This document shows, piece after piece, positions 32,949-44,187 of a stretch of 64,000 bases of DNA (positions are counted from its first letter, which is position 1; the number at the start of each line of letters is the position of its first letter). Under the pieces are notes generated by a model. It worked only from the letters and a program-made list of their open reading frames with translations. It searched no databases and was not told where the DNA came from. The stretch lies in the NCBI GenBank assembly GCA_025738555.1, contig JAOVFP010000001.1:7316001-7380000 (forward strand). Direction: 5' to 3'. The position numbers were made by a program, and so were the translations under genes. Source of the stretch: Cyathus striatus (lineage: Eukaryota > Basidiomycota > Agaricomycetes > Agaricales > Nidulariaceae).

Positions 32949-33957
32949 CGCGATAATACGGGTGGGGGGCAGACCAGACGAATTTGGAGACCTCAGTGAA
33001 ACCAACCCACGCCAATTAAGGTCTGCCATATATAACGCGGCACACTTAAGAGGTATCACACAATGAAGAACACACCACCTTCGAGAAGAACGAGAAGTCG
33101 AGACTTCAAGTACTTAGTACGTGTGATCCTCCAACTCGTGGTACTCATTTGTTCTATAAGTTACTTGAACGTGAGTAAATCTAATTTTGCGTGTGAACAC
33201 CTTCATGATGAATAGAGGCGCTAGGAGGCGCTAGGAAACAACGCACTGCCTGAACAAAAAGTAATCAGGATACTGTACCTGTGGATACAAATTAAGACAC
33301 CGGCGAAGAGAGCTTTCGGCCCGGGAGTCCGCAAACCGCGAAAATCGTTGATGTATCACTCCATTCCATTAAGAAGTCCATGCAAGTATAACCATAAACT
33401 TTGGATGAAAATAATTCCAGGTTTCAGCTGTTCGGAACTAGTGGCGTGCAGCAAGCAGCCATTATACATACAAGATGCAACATATATACATTTAAGTAAG
33501 ACTTATAGCATTTATTCTCTAGTACTGGGAAGTGGGTGTTGCCTACCATGTTCATGCTGCGCTAAAACGAAGTCCCCGGAAGAAACACAATGAAGTTTAT
33601 GTGCAAGGATACTTGGTAGATTGTGGCTATTCAACATAATACCAAACAAATGTCTCAGGACTATTCTCAGTCTCTGGCAAGGTAAAGACTCTGTAAGCTA
33701 AAAAGAATGTGCGATGCCTTCGCATCCAAATCATTCTATCTCTCACAGCCTATAGGCTATAGGTGAATCATTCTTATTCATCATAGAAGGCGCTACGCCT
33801 TATTTCAATGTAACGGAGCTCTATAGTCACAGCCAACTGGCGATTAACTGTAAGGTTAAACCACGAAACCTCAGTATAAAAGCTATGTTAAATCTCTTCA
33901 GAACTCTAAGAGCTGGTCTCCTCAATCCCCCTCCCTGAATCCTTCTGTTGTTGGATA
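32949..33957. other. Intergenic, one possible short exon
   Basis: At 33063 the plus strand reads MKNTPPSRRTRSRDF, then a hydrophobic run LVRVILQLVVLICSISYLN, and meets a GTGAGT donor. No following exon was found, so it is not called. At 33740-33830 there is a cluster of short inverted words (CCTATAGGCTATAGG, GGCGCTACGCC). Confidence 0.45.
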
Positions 33958-34810
33958 TGCGTCCTGCTATAGCCACACTATTCATTGTTTCAGCTCTCCT
34001 GTCGTTTTATGTCCGATGTGGTTGTGCATCACCAATCCCTCAGTCAAGCGAAATCATTTAACCATTTATCTAGTCTCGTACCAGTCCATTACAAATAACA
34101 TTAGCCTTCTACATAGGTTATTTAAGCGTACGCTGCCTGGTCTGTACGAGGCATTCACCCCCAATATAATGGAAAGCGAGATTATATATGTCAGTGGATA
34201 AGTCGTCACTATTGTCATGCACGAGTTATTGACTGTGAATGACAAAAGAATATGCTAAATAACAATTATATCGTCTATCTTAAAATTTGGCGATGGACGC
34301 GTGCTACGACCAGATACATATAAAACTTACAATCCCACAATAAGGTACACTAGTCAATTTTATAATACTGTTGTGACTTCACTAATCATAATCACTACTC
34401 CTAGCGAAATTTACAAAGCAAGTAGAGCTAAGGGACTGGCAAAAGAAATCGAGACTACCGTTATCAAGCCTCTAGTAGATGGACATAAAATAATGAACAT
34501 CAAAGGACCGAAAAGAGGAGGTAAATGTTGTTATCAATGTGACTCGCTACGTGAGATTTCATATAGATTTATGCAGCTACGGAATGATATGCAATATATC
34601 TCGGTAAAGATCGGAGTCGCGCACGAAAATCATATCAACAGCTTAAGGGACTTGCTCTCAAATTTCAGAGAGAAAGTTTTACCAATAAAGTACCTGAATC
34701 ATTCAAATTGGACCTCGGCGCACTCCTTAGGAGGATTGCTAAAAGAGATTAGGACTGCCAACACGGTGACTTTAACTTCAGGTTCGAGGTATAGTCATAG
34801 GTTGAAGTGA
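33958..34810 (+). CDS. Putative secreted protein of unknown family
   Basis: Exon 1 (33958-about 34014) would give a signal peptide (MRPAIATLFIVSALLSFYVR). An intron of about 70 bp (GTGGTT...ATCTAG) would then join it to the frame SYQSITNNISLLHRLFKRTL. A second intron with poorly defined borders separates this from the last open stretch (about 34340-34810): FYNTVVTSLIIITTPSEIYK, AKGLAKEIETTVIKPLVDGH, then a CCYQC pair and a helical, charged tail ending SRYSHRLK. No domain is recognised. The protein-like composition over 450 bp and the signal peptide support a gene, but the model between 34200 and 34340 is uncertain. Confidence 0.4.
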
Positions 34811-35539
34811 TGAGTTGGGTGTGGCTTCTGCTTGCTGAAGCACAGACGACACCTTTGGAAGGGTGGGCGCACATTTATTTTAGTTTAATGATTTAAATTT
34901 AAAATGGTATGTCACCGTTGAGGACTCGGATTATATATCGGTTAAGAGACATTCAAAGAGTAAGTCTAATAACTTTGCTTGGTCTACTTCCTACGAAAAA
35001 TCCTAATTGCATTTGAAGGCACTACTGCTCACGGCGGTAATGTCTTGAAATGCAATTGTAAGGGGATGAGAGGAAGACCTCGTTGTTCAATTCCAGCGTG
35101 CTAGTGAACAGTGGCAAAGAGCCTTCACAAAGCCGATGTCCACACATCCACCACTTGAACCTACTAATCATACGAGATGCAACAGTTCCCCTATATACAT
35201 TTAAGTGAGTCAATGTAAAAAGCGTGTTTGGGTGCCCAAAAAAACTCCATTTGGGGATAGTCGACGAAGAAAATTTACAGTCTTGTAATGTAAGGGAGGG
35301 TATGATCGTCCAAATAGCACAAGAATATTAAATATGATGTGTGATGTACAAAACAGTCCATGCGTGTGATATCGAACAGCGAAAAGAACGTGATGCGAAT
35401 AATGCGAATAGAAATAACACAGATAGCGTTAATGACGAACGAAAACTGACAGGATAGACAGTTAGGAGAGTGGTACTGATAATAGAATGATACTTATCAG
35501 ACAAGGGTCACAAATAATAATGAATGGCGTAACGTACTT
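34811..35539. other. Intergenic, no gene called
   Basis: No coding signal beyond a short minus-strand open frame at 35213-35022. A 40-bp inverted similarity is seen around 35005-35060: ATTGCATTTGAAGGCA on one side and TTGAAATGCAATTG on the other. Confidence 0.45.
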
Positions 35540-37345
35540 GAATTAGGCTGTAAAATGACGTCAGTAGGGCTCGCAGATCGAGGATTGCAGGGCTGAAAGC
35601 GGGACTGCGTTTTTCGTTGGTAGAAACGGACGTAGTCTATTTCCATCAAACTAGACAATGGCGACGCTTCATCGGGATAGGCTCCTGCAGCGGGGAGTCG
35701 GAGTCAGTTAGCGACAAAGACGGAACATAACAAAGCTAGAAGAAGCGTACCATTCCAACCAAGTGCCAGAGATAACGACTTGTCAGATTGCGCGCTCAAA
35801 GTCGCAGTAGCAGTGCTGCGGCCTGACTCTAACGACCATGTGTTTCCCCTTCCTCCAGTCCACTAAACTATATTGAGCAACGTCAAAGTCAAAGTATGAT
35901 TGTCACTCACGTAAGCGCGCATCCATTCATCGCCTCCACTCATCCGCATCGACACCTCGACGAATCCATCCCCCAGGCAGAATGGTGTACGGCTCCTCAG
36001 CAGCCCGCTAACATGCTCAGTTGCACCCGGCCCCACCTGATCAACCCGTAAAACCAGATGCCCATCCCGCGTGAACACTTGCTCGGCGTCGTGAGCGCCC
36101 TCGTTGGCAGCTTCCCAGAAGTAATCCTCGCCTGCATTGGGTTAAGGGAGATAAGAAGTCCAGAAGGAGGTCAGCTTACCAGTGTAGAACGTCCTTCCAT
36201 CCAGCTCAAACTCATCCGAGAAGACCAACTCGTCTTCCATGCCGTCATCACTCCTCCTTCCTCTCGCGGATAGAGGCGTATCAGGATCAACATACTCTAT
36301 CGCAGAGCTAGAAAGCAACAGTCAACGTGCGAACGAAGAGAGCAAGGGAGTGGACATACGATAGTAAGACCTGACTACGAGGATCAAAGCTCAGTGGGAT
36401 GGCCTGTCCCGTAGAGTTGATACGGCTGTTCCGGGTAATGAGGAAGTTGCGGTCACTGTCGCGGTTGAATGCCAGGACGGGATAGAGGACAAAGAGACTG
36501 AAGAAACCCGATATCAAAAACGCCAATGCAGCTACGTTGAATATACCCCGCAAAGGAAACGACTTCTCCCCTATCCGAATCGTTTTGAGCGCAGGATCGT
36601 GCATGGGGTCTTCCTCCAGCTCTGATTCATCCGTGGAGGGGTCGTACGCATACGCAACGAGACCACGTTTTGGTGTCGCAAAGCCAGACGGATACTTCGA
36701 GTCGGATGACAACGAAACGAACGAGTCGCCTGATGTCGAGTACACGGAGCCTCGATTGATAGGGAGCGTGGGAGGCACGAGCGTATCATCGAGGACATCG
36801 GACCGTCGATATAGGATCATGCTCCCCCGCATACCCTGCGAGCCCCCATTGTCCGACGTAGGTGCAGAAAGCGCACGACATTCTTCCGATGGTAATCTTG
36901 TGATATACGCACTCCCGCGTGATCCGGGACGACCAAACGGTGAGAAGACGGGAGGGGAGGCTGGGTTGAGAGGGGACGAGGCGAAGCTTTTGAAGGATCC
37001 CGACCGGGGGCTTCGAGAGAGGGTTGGAGGATCCTGGGGTGCCACCGTCGACGCTGGTGTGTCTGATGGCGGGGCCGATGATTCCTGGGACGAGGATGGA
37101 GTGCCCATTGACGAGGAACGCGCGTGGGCCATCTTGACTCGACGTACTGGCGATAGAGCACGTTCAAAGAGTGGGGGAGTGTCGAGTTCAAGAGGGTGTG
37201 CTGATGCGTTATAGGCAGGCTGGGGAAGCATCCGTTCCCTCTCCTGTTGCAGAGAGACGCGATTCGTGGCTGGATATCGCGGAAATGGAATATCGAAGTC
37301 GACGTCCTCGTAGTTCTTGACCCAGGAATCGTGTTTTGAGGCCAT
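35540..37345 (-). pseudogene. KRE6/SKN1-like beta-1,6-glucan synthesis protein lacking its GH16 catalytic core
   Basis: KRE6/SKN1 proteins are type II membrane glycosyl hydrolase family 16-like proteins needed for beta-1,6-glucan in the cell wall. Exon 1 (37345-36360) has a long Ser/Pro-rich cytosolic region, then KSFPLRGIFNVAALAFLISG with the transmembrane segment. Exon 2 (36307-36180) holds YVDPDTPLSARGRR and the family signature DELVFSDEFELDGRTFY. Exon 3 (36131-35911) has EDYFWEAANEGAHDAEQVFT, DGHLVLRV and FCLGDGFVEVSMRMSGGDEW. The family then normally has about 250 residues with the catalytic Glu region; here only about 200 bp remain. A last exon (about 35695-35540) reads PLSSLMEIDYVRFYQRKTQ and SRFQPCNPRSASPTDVI, the usual C-terminal signature. 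The catalytic centre is missing, so the product is unlikely to be active. Confidence 0.8.
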
Positions 37346-39242
37346 CGGTGGCGAGACAGGGGGGATAAAAGGATAACGAAACGTATGGGATAAATGGCAG
37401 CGGGCACACTACCCGCCGCCCTTGACTGGTTTTATTCAAACAACCATTATGCTCGTGCCGTGACGAAAATCCCTGTCTTGGCGTGTAAGTTAACAGTCAC
37501 ACCCATGTTAGCCGGACACTTGAATGCGTCCGATCCGGGTGATACCAGTCTATGTATAACTAGTGCCGTCGTCCACCTGTTTTGTCCCATTGGCGTCTAT
37601 TCATACATTCCTGTAACCGATTCTTGCAGTGGGATAGATAGAATTCAAAGAGGAAGGCATCAATGGGGTGGCAACGATGCTTTAGTTTCCAGCCAAGGGC
37701 AATCATCGCCGTGACTGCCTTGTGTCGCCAGTCTCGGCCCTCAAACCCGTGCCACAACGCACAACTTCTGCAGCATATGACCAAGAACAAAACGCGGTCG
37801 GTGGTTGCCTGCTTTGTGCGAGGCTGAATACATAAGTAGACACAAATGGGCGCTATATCTTCGCTACGATTCCCGTGCACGGTGCTGCGTGAGCAATAGC
37901 ATGCTGTAGCTTGTAGACCGTTATCATGATGCTCCTCACGCTCATCCTTACTGAGATAACGGTCTGATCGAAGACATGCCGATCGTATAAGGTTCGCTAT
38001 TTATACATTGCAAATTGACGAAGATCCCATAGGATCTCCCATGTGACTCGGAGGAAACTTCCTGAGAACTATATAGGCGTAATCCCCTCTCAGCAAGTTC
38101 TTTGATATCTGAAACAGGCGTGGGTTTCAACTATCGCGGAATCATCAGCATATCGACGGAGGAGGTATGTAGATTGGAGCACGTACTACAGCTAGGATAT
38201 ATGGGACTCCGAGGAGTCATGAGAGAGCTGGACATGTTGAGTAGCCGCTCGCTGCCGTTACACCCTAGACGAGCTCAGGAGGCTTATCTTTTGAGCAATA
38301 TATATCGGGAAGCGCCCCTTCATGCTTGATAGGGAAGTATGTATGTATACAAAGGCGCCGAAATTAAGGTCGGATTGCCGCTTGCGTGACAGATGCAAGT
38401 GCGAGACAAGAATCTACGGCCGTCGCGGTATGATTCAATGTCACCCAGCCAACTTCGACTGACAACGACATTTAGACCAGGTCCATTGATAGAGAATTGC
38501 TAGCGTTGCGATAGCAAAAGGTTAGATAAGAAGGTGCAGTTTAAAAATATTAAGGGGACGGACCTGATTTCCATTATAGCATTTACTTTATCAAAGTCAG
38601 CGAAGTTCCTTAGACTAGCCTTAGGAGACATGTCGTATACAGTGCATAATAGGAGGAGCTGAGAGCTAGATAGTGCAGTATGCAGGATCCGCGGCACCGT
38701 AAGTGAGTCGAGGACAGCAGCAAGCGAGAGAAGGTATGGTCGGCCTATTCGGGCGCTTGCGTTGCCAGCTCACAGATTGGTTGAATCAAGGTTAAACGCG
38801 TAGAAACCCCTGTGTCGGCCAAGATATTTGAGGTTTTCTTGGGGGGGGGCGACGGGAGGCTCTGGGGTGGTTACGATTGCGGCGAGTTTGCTTCGATGCA
38901 GCCCATTTGTATTTCAGCCACATGGACGTTCGAGGAGAAAAGGAGAGCAGAAGATACGCGTAACGCCGGCCAAAAAATTGGTCACTATGTATGTTATGTA
39001 AGCATTGACCTGGACGCGGAACGAGCTATTGTGGGAACCAATATTGATGACGTCATCGTGTTTAAGCTCACGCCGAGTCGTCGCAGAGGACATCTTTCTC
39101 CAGATCCACGTCCTCCACAGCTTCTCAGACGATGACATCCCCCATTTCATCACACCAAGGCAAAAATAAACGCATATATAATATTCTCCAACGATGAACC
39201 CCCTGTAAGCACCCAAAACATATACCCCCTGTCAACTATACA
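37346..39242. other. 1.9-kb intergenic stretch, no gene called
   Basis: It includes the upstream region of the KRE6-like gene. Open frames at 37394-37714 and 38102-38329 (plus) and 38697-38500 (minus) have no family features or splice support. A G9 run lies at 38839-38847. Confidence 0.5.
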
Positions 39243-40635
39243 TTGCAGAATGTCGTTATTTCGTTGACAACTATTGTATTTGCGATAGGATCTTTGGCGT
39301 TAACTACTATAGTTATTCTTCCGCTATCTGCTCTGCGATCCTTGTTTTCGCTCGCCCCTTCAAGAAGAAAGCAAGGTATCAGTGACGAAAGGGAACCACT
39401 GAATAATAAGACAGATGTCGTGCTTATCGTTGGAGCAAGTCATGGGATAGGATTCAACGTCCCCAAGCAGTATGCTAGCAAGCCGAATACTACTATAGTT
39501 GCGGTTTCACGACATATGGGTAAGTGTTCTCTCTGTTTATGATACACTGCCGAATATTGACAAAATTTTGTAGAGGATCTACTTGCTGCTCGTGCCCAGC
39601 TACCCTCCGATGGAGAGCTCAAAGGATCTAAAACTACAATTCACCTTGAAACTTTGGATATAGGCTCTACAGATCCTCGAAATACCGTCGTTCCCAGAAT
39701 TCAAGAGCTGGATAGCAAATATGGACCTATCGATAAAGTTTATGCTATTGCTGGTATTACAGCTGGTGAAGAAGCATGGGGGCTGGTGAGTTTAAAGCTT
39801 CGCTAGTAAATATTTGCAGCTAATGCAATTTTTTTTTCGTTTGTAGGACATAACTCTTGACATGATACAAGTCAACGTAGTCGGTATAACCTCCGTCATT
39901 TTAGCAATGTACGAACGCATGCGCGTCCGCCGACACAGAAAAATAGTACGTCTCCCATTTAATTTCCCCCCCAACCCACACGATACTTACGCTACGCAGT
40001 TAATCGTGGGTTCAACAGTAGGCCTATTCGCGCCAGCCAACATGCTATCCTACGCATCCACAAAAGCATTCATAAACACATTTGCTTCATCCCTCCGCAT
40101 GCTCGCCCTAGATAACGCTTCTGTATTTTCACCGGACGACGAGGCGTTAGCCCATAGTAAGGAAGGAAAAGTACCTGAAAATGTAGGTCATTCGTCTCCA
40201 ACCTATAACTCTATATCTAATTGACAACTGACAATTCCAACCCCTTACTTATAGTTCTCCAAGGATGCAAAACATAAAGGAAACGTCCAAATCATACTCT
40301 CTACCCCCGGATACATAGACACACGAATAACGAAGCTCCTCCATGCCCAGGGGGCGCATTTACCCGACTTCGTATTCAGCCCCGCGGAGAATGTGGCTGG
40401 TGTTATGGTTGATTCTATGGAGGAGGACGGAGGGAAAGGGAAAGGATGGGTTATATATCCTTTGTGGCAGGCTATGACTTTGCTTGGTATGAGAGGTACG
40501 TTTCATGTTTTGGTTTTAAGAAAGTTGGGGAGCTGATGGTTTGTGAATTTTGAAGCGCTGAATCCGATTTATGAAGATTTGGGGAGGTATCTTGGCTGGA
40601 AGAGTGGTGCTGCGACGAGAGCAAAGTTGACATGA
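39243..40635 (+). CDS. Membrane-anchored short-chain dehydrogenase/reductase
   Basis: An NAD(P)-dependent oxidoreductase of the SDR family, perhaps in lipid or sphingoid-base metabolism; the substrate cannot be told. Exons 39243-39519, 39574-39785, 39847-39945, 40000-40182, 40255-40495 and 40556-40635 join in phase (364 codons with stop). An N-terminal hydrophobic anchor (TIVFAIGSLALTTIVILPLS) precedes the cofactor-binding motif VVLIVGASHGIGFNV. Then come VYAIAGITAG (the NAG-like strand), QVNVVGITSV and the catalytic SYASTKAFINTFASSL (YxxxK). The C-terminal part has ILSTPGYIDTRITK. No ATG lies in frame before the anchor: the nearest ATG (39250) is out of frame, and the frame would be restored if 8 bases after ATGTCG were absent. 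The start is therefore damaged, misread, or on an unseen upstream exon. A truncated copy lies at 42.9 kb. Confidence 0.75.
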
Positions 40636-40868
40636 GCATATATTTATTTGTTATATGTACCTTTTTCATGTGATGTTCAGTTCCCTTTTAATGCTTATTA
40701 CCCATCGCTTAATGTACATACTTGAATACCTTGGTAACAGATTCGTAACAGTGGATTACAACTCAAATCTTGACAGGCACAACCATCAAACTGATAGATG
40801 GTGGCAGTTGTTAACTAGAGTCCGCTAAGGTACATCACTCCTTCCTTTCTGCAGCTTTCTGCCCTGTA

Positions 40869-41280
40869 TTAAATACTAATCGATTGAAACGCCCTACATA
40901 TCCAAATGAGCCTTCTCAACAAGATACACCTACGAATGAAACGTACGACTTGCGCGCAAGTAGTGTTCAAAGCATTATAGCTCGCTTGCGTATCGTCGAC
41001 AGTGGCGCAGTCGGTGTAAGAGCAGACAACAACACTGTAGAGGAAATCTTGGTTCTGACAGAGGCAGAGAGTGTCTGTTAAAGCGCAGCCCCCGGTGTCT
41101 GTGTTGTCTATGCAAGTGTTTGCGCACGCTGGCAGTGGTAGAGGTAAACGCTTAGCCTCGTCTAGGAATAAGTACGTGCATTTGTATACCTGGAAAAGTA
41201 CTCTGAGTCTGGCGTGCAGATAGAGGATTGGCTGCTGCCAATCCGATAGCAAACGACATCAAAAGAGCGAGTGTGTACAT
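40869..41280 (-). CDS. CFEM-domain small secreted protein, copy 1
   Basis: CFEM proteins are extracellular, eight-cysteine proteins; some bind haem, others act at the cell surface or as effectors. Exon 1 (41280-41190) encodes the signal peptide MYTLALLMSFAIGLAAANPL and SARQTQSTFP. An intron (GTATAC...CTGCCAG, 61 bp) leads to exon 2 (from 41128): ACANTCIDNTDTGGCALTDT, LCLCQNQDFLYSVVVC, YTDCATVDD, LNTTCAQ. Eight cysteines are present, with the Asp before the CLC pair that ligates haem in known CFEM proteins. Read without further splicing it ends at 40869 (116 residues). A second intron from GTCGTA to ATGTAG would give the shorter end GVSID, matching the sister copies. It is convergent with the dehydrogenase gene. 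Confidence 0.85.
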
Positions 41281-42246
41281 TGCAAATTTGCAAATGGTAT
41301 ATCAAAAGAGCGTAGGGGAGGGGGGCTGGAGATGGTTACTGCACCGGTTTACCATATATTCGTTTTATATCATATGTAACATCCGTTCGGCTCCGTCTGT
41401 TTGGGTACTTCCAAGTTCCTAGGAATGATGGCAAAAGACAAAAATAATCTAAGCAGTTTTCACATGGATACAATAGTTCGGTGGATGCCCGAGTAGATGC
41501 GCCGACATCAGATAAATTTGAGGTAGTACGAAACGCGACACCTAACACATAGATATCACATTACACATTGATCGACACACATCGAAGTTTACACATGATC
41601 ACGTGCATTGAGTTTAGTGCTTTGTCAACAAAAGAAATAAAACAAATCCACTAGATATTAAGTTGAAATTACATAATTAGAAACTGAGACAGAATTTTTA
41701 CTTTTTCTGTAACTTGTCCTCTTGAGTTCGTCCATGGCTTCCATTATTCGTTCACAAAGCGACCTCAGTTATCTTCACATTGCACAAGGTTCTTCAAATT
41801 TCGGATGCAGGTACCACCAACGGACAACATGGTGACGTCACGAATACAATGCTCTTGCCTACAACGACCACAGCCTCGGATTGGCGTAGGCAGGAAAGTG
41901 TTAGGCAAATGACCTGCAATATTAACTTACTAGTAAGTGGACATCATTTTCATTCGTCCTCCGGATCATCCAGCACTTGTCCAGCACAAGAACTCCTAGT
42001 AGCCAACCTCGCACGCTCGTCATACACTCGCTGTGCACTGTCCCCTTCCTCACGCGAGTGTTCTACCCGTTGCCTATATGGAGGACTATGGAGCTACTTG
42101 TGCGTTTATGCATCTCTAACCATAAGCCCATCTCATTTGACTTTTGACTAGTGCAACAATAACTTGTACTAATTAAACTAAAATATAATCTATTATTACT
42201 ATGACACTTATGCCACCTCCTGATAAGTAGATATAAAGTATAAAAT
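41281..42246. other. Upstream region of CFEM copy 1, no gene called
   Basis: The first 260 bp (41285-41545) closely resemble the region upstream of CFEM copy 2 (44190-44425), including GCAAATTTGCAA, TGGTTACTGCA, TTCGTTTTATAT and AAAAGACAAAAATAATC. That marks a duplicated promoter. The remainder (41550-42246) contains only a short open frame at 41780-42151 with no family features. Confidence 0.6.
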
Positions 42247-42331
42247 CGAATGTGTAATGTGTGATTTTCGATGTGTGATGTGTGATTCTCGATGTGTAAT
42301 GTGTGATGTTCGATGTGTAATGTGTGATACC
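42247..42331. repeat. Minisatellite, 21-bp unit, four copies
   Basis: Four tandem copies of CGATGTGTAATGTGTGATNT, with one or two differences each, followed by a partial fifth (TATGTGTAAGGTGTCG). Each unit contains the half-repeat ATGTGTRATGTGTGAT. Confidence 0.9.
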
Positions 42332-42469
42332 TATGTGTAAGGTGTCGTATTTCGTCCTACCCGGATAAAATTTGGATATCCTTTACGATTGATGAGCGCC
42401 CACTAAGCGCTTGGAACGTTACGATTCCACGTTGGTTGCATGCATTAGGGGAGCTCACTATGACGGTCC

Positions 42470-42795
42470 GCTCTAATCCAATAAAGAGCTGTGATTGATT
42501 TACAGGTGGCTATAATGTGTTCAATAGAGGATAGTTGCACATCGGTGAACTGATCAGGGAGAGCAGGGGAGAGCCAAGGGAGAGCAAGTGCGGGGACAGC
42601 GGGTGGTAAAAGTGAGCATGATCTCCGGTGTGGAGTATTACTACCTTATATACCACAATTTCGATTCTGTATTGTGTAAGCCGCTAGCTTAGGATGCGAG
42701 CTGGTAATAGAGGCGAGACCAGATACTAACCAACGTTTTACAGCCTTATTGACTAGTAACAGAGAGTCTGGCAGTTGCACGTATATCGGAGAGCG
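42470..42795 (-). pseudogene. Relic of an F-box gene 5' part (paralog of 46313-47268)
   Basis: The segment aligns with 46860-47175, the first intron and flanking exons of the F-box gene further right. Shared words include CAGGTGGC, GTGTTC(A/G)AT(A/G)GAGGATA, GATACTAACCA(A/G)CGTTTTAC and TGACTAGTAA. The reading frame is broken and the F-box itself is not preserved. It lies directly upstream of the truncated dehydrogenase. Confidence 0.65.
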
Positions 42796-42874
42796 GTTGG
42801 AACTTGGAAGAGTAAGGATGTGAACTTATAAGTACTTCCATGCACTTACTAACATGACTGCACCACGGTTCGGA

Positions 42875-43300
42875 ATCCGCTGAATAATAAGACGGATATC
42901 GTGCTTATTGTTGGAGCAATTTAAAATTCGTGGGGAGGTGTTACTAAGATCCAATATCTTCAGGCAGTATGCGTGTAAGCAGAGCACATCTATCATTTCT
43001 GTTTCTCGACATATGGGTTATATCCAGGGCACATTTACCGGGCCCCACATCCCACCCCGCGGAGAATATGGCTGGAGCTATTGCCTATTGTTGATTCTAT
43101 AGGGGAAGATGGACGGGAAGGGTAAAGGGTGGGTTATTTATCCTTTTCAGTGGCAGGCATTAATAACTTTGGGCTTTTTTTGGTATGAGAGGTCCTTTTC
43201 TGCTCTGGATTTTGAGTAGGTTCAATGGAGGACTGATGGTTTTTGTACTTGAAGCGGTGAATCCGATTTGTGAAGATCTGGGGAGATAACTTGGCTGGAA
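42875..43300 (+). pseudogene. Truncated short-chain dehydrogenase, copy 2
   Basis: The left part (42878-43016) matches the first exon of the dehydrogenase at 39.2 kb: CTGAATAATAAGACRGAT, CGTGCTTATYGTTGGAGCAA, then a TAA where the cofactor motif should continue. It then jumps at the HMG codons (about 43018) to the fifth exon (CCCCGCGGAGAATRTGGCTG onward). More than 700 bp, including the catalytic Tyr-Lys exon, are missing. The end resembles 40480-40625, including GATTTGTGAAGATCTGGGGAG. It is plainly dead. Confidence 0.85.
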
Positions 43301-43416
43301 GGGTGGCGCTGCAAGGAAGGTGAACTCGTTCACGGTCGATGATGCATAAGTTTTTACTACTATGTTCTTTATTGTACTATATTTAATTGTCGTTATAATT
43401 ACCTAGTTCTTTAATA

Positions 43417-43560
43417 GTCCTACTCAATTCTTAAATTTCTGGCCTCAAAAAAAGGAACCAAATGTAAGCGAGTGTAAGCGAGAGGCATCCATTGGTTGAA
43501 AAGCTCGCTTACACTTGGTTCCTTTTTTTTGATGCCAGAAATTTAAGAATTGAGTAGGAC
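43417..43560. mobile_element. Palindromic MITE, 144 bp, flanked by TA
   Basis: The two arms (about 55 bp each) are near-perfect complements: GTCCTACTCAATTCTTAAAT at the left and ATTTAAGAATTGAGTAGGAC at the right, with about two mismatches further in. A spacer of about 30 bp repeats GTAAGCGAG. TA stands on both sides, as expected for target duplication by Tc1/mariner-type elements. It is absent from the matching place after copy 1, so it inserted after the duplication. It could fold into a long hairpin RNA. Confidence 0.85.
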
Positions 43561-43760
43561 TAATAGTTCCCTTCTTGCGCTTTCTCATAGCTTAACGCAG
43601 CTACCTTGGTCAGACTCAGAACAGTGGATTACCCTAGAAACTTCTGTTTCCGATCGTGATATTCAAATTCAAATTTTGACAAGCACAACCATCATTGATC
43701 TGATATATGGTAACACTGCTTACTACTTATTACCTAGTTGCCTATTGGAAAAGCTCTAAG

Positions 43761-44187
43761 CTATACCGGTCCTTCCTTTCTACCCTGTATTAAATATTGA
43801 GTGAAATGTCCTAAATATCCATGTAAGCCTTCTCGAAGCAATACATCCTGAAATAAGCATACAAGTTGCTCACAAAGAGTCTTCAATGCATCATGGCTGT
43901 CTTTCTTATCTTCGATAGTGGGACAGGTGGTGTAAGCGCAACCAACAATGTTGTAGAGGAAAGCTTGGTTTTGACAGAGGCAGAGATTGTCTGTTATAGC
44001 GCAGCCCCCGGTGTCTGTATTAATAATGCAAGTGTTTGCGCACGCTGATGACGATAGAGGTTAATATTTAACCTCGTCATAAACATACTTCCAATTGCAT
44101 ACCTGGAAAAGGACTCTGGCGTGCAGATAGAGGGTTGGCAGCTGCCAATCCGGCAGCAGACGAGATCAAAAGAGCGAAAGTGAGCAT
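43761..44187 (-). CDS. CFEM-domain small secreted protein, copy 2
   Basis: Exon 1 (44187-44103) gives the signal peptide MLTFALLISSAAGLAAANPL, then SARQSPFP. An intron (GTATGC...CATCAG) leads to exon 2 (from 44044): ACANTCIINTDTGGCAITDN, LCLCQNQAFLYNIVGC, YTTCPTIEDKKDSHDALKTL, CEQ. All eight CFEM cysteines and the Asp before CLC are present. Without more splicing the frame ends at 43761 (122 residues). A further intron (GTATGC...ATTTAG) would end the protein with DISLNI, like copy 3 (GVSLDI). It is about 0.45 kb downstream of the dead dehydrogenase copy and convergent with it, repeating the arrangement of copy 1. Confidence 0.85.

Noticed and set aside
36537..37214. Plus-strand open frame of 225 codons
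   Set aside because: It lies antisense within the Ser/Pro-rich first exon of the KRE6-like gene, whose family signature and splice sites are on the minus strand.
42247..42331. Possible CRISPR-like array
   Set aside because: Units are directly adjacent with no spacers, and the genome is eukaryotic.
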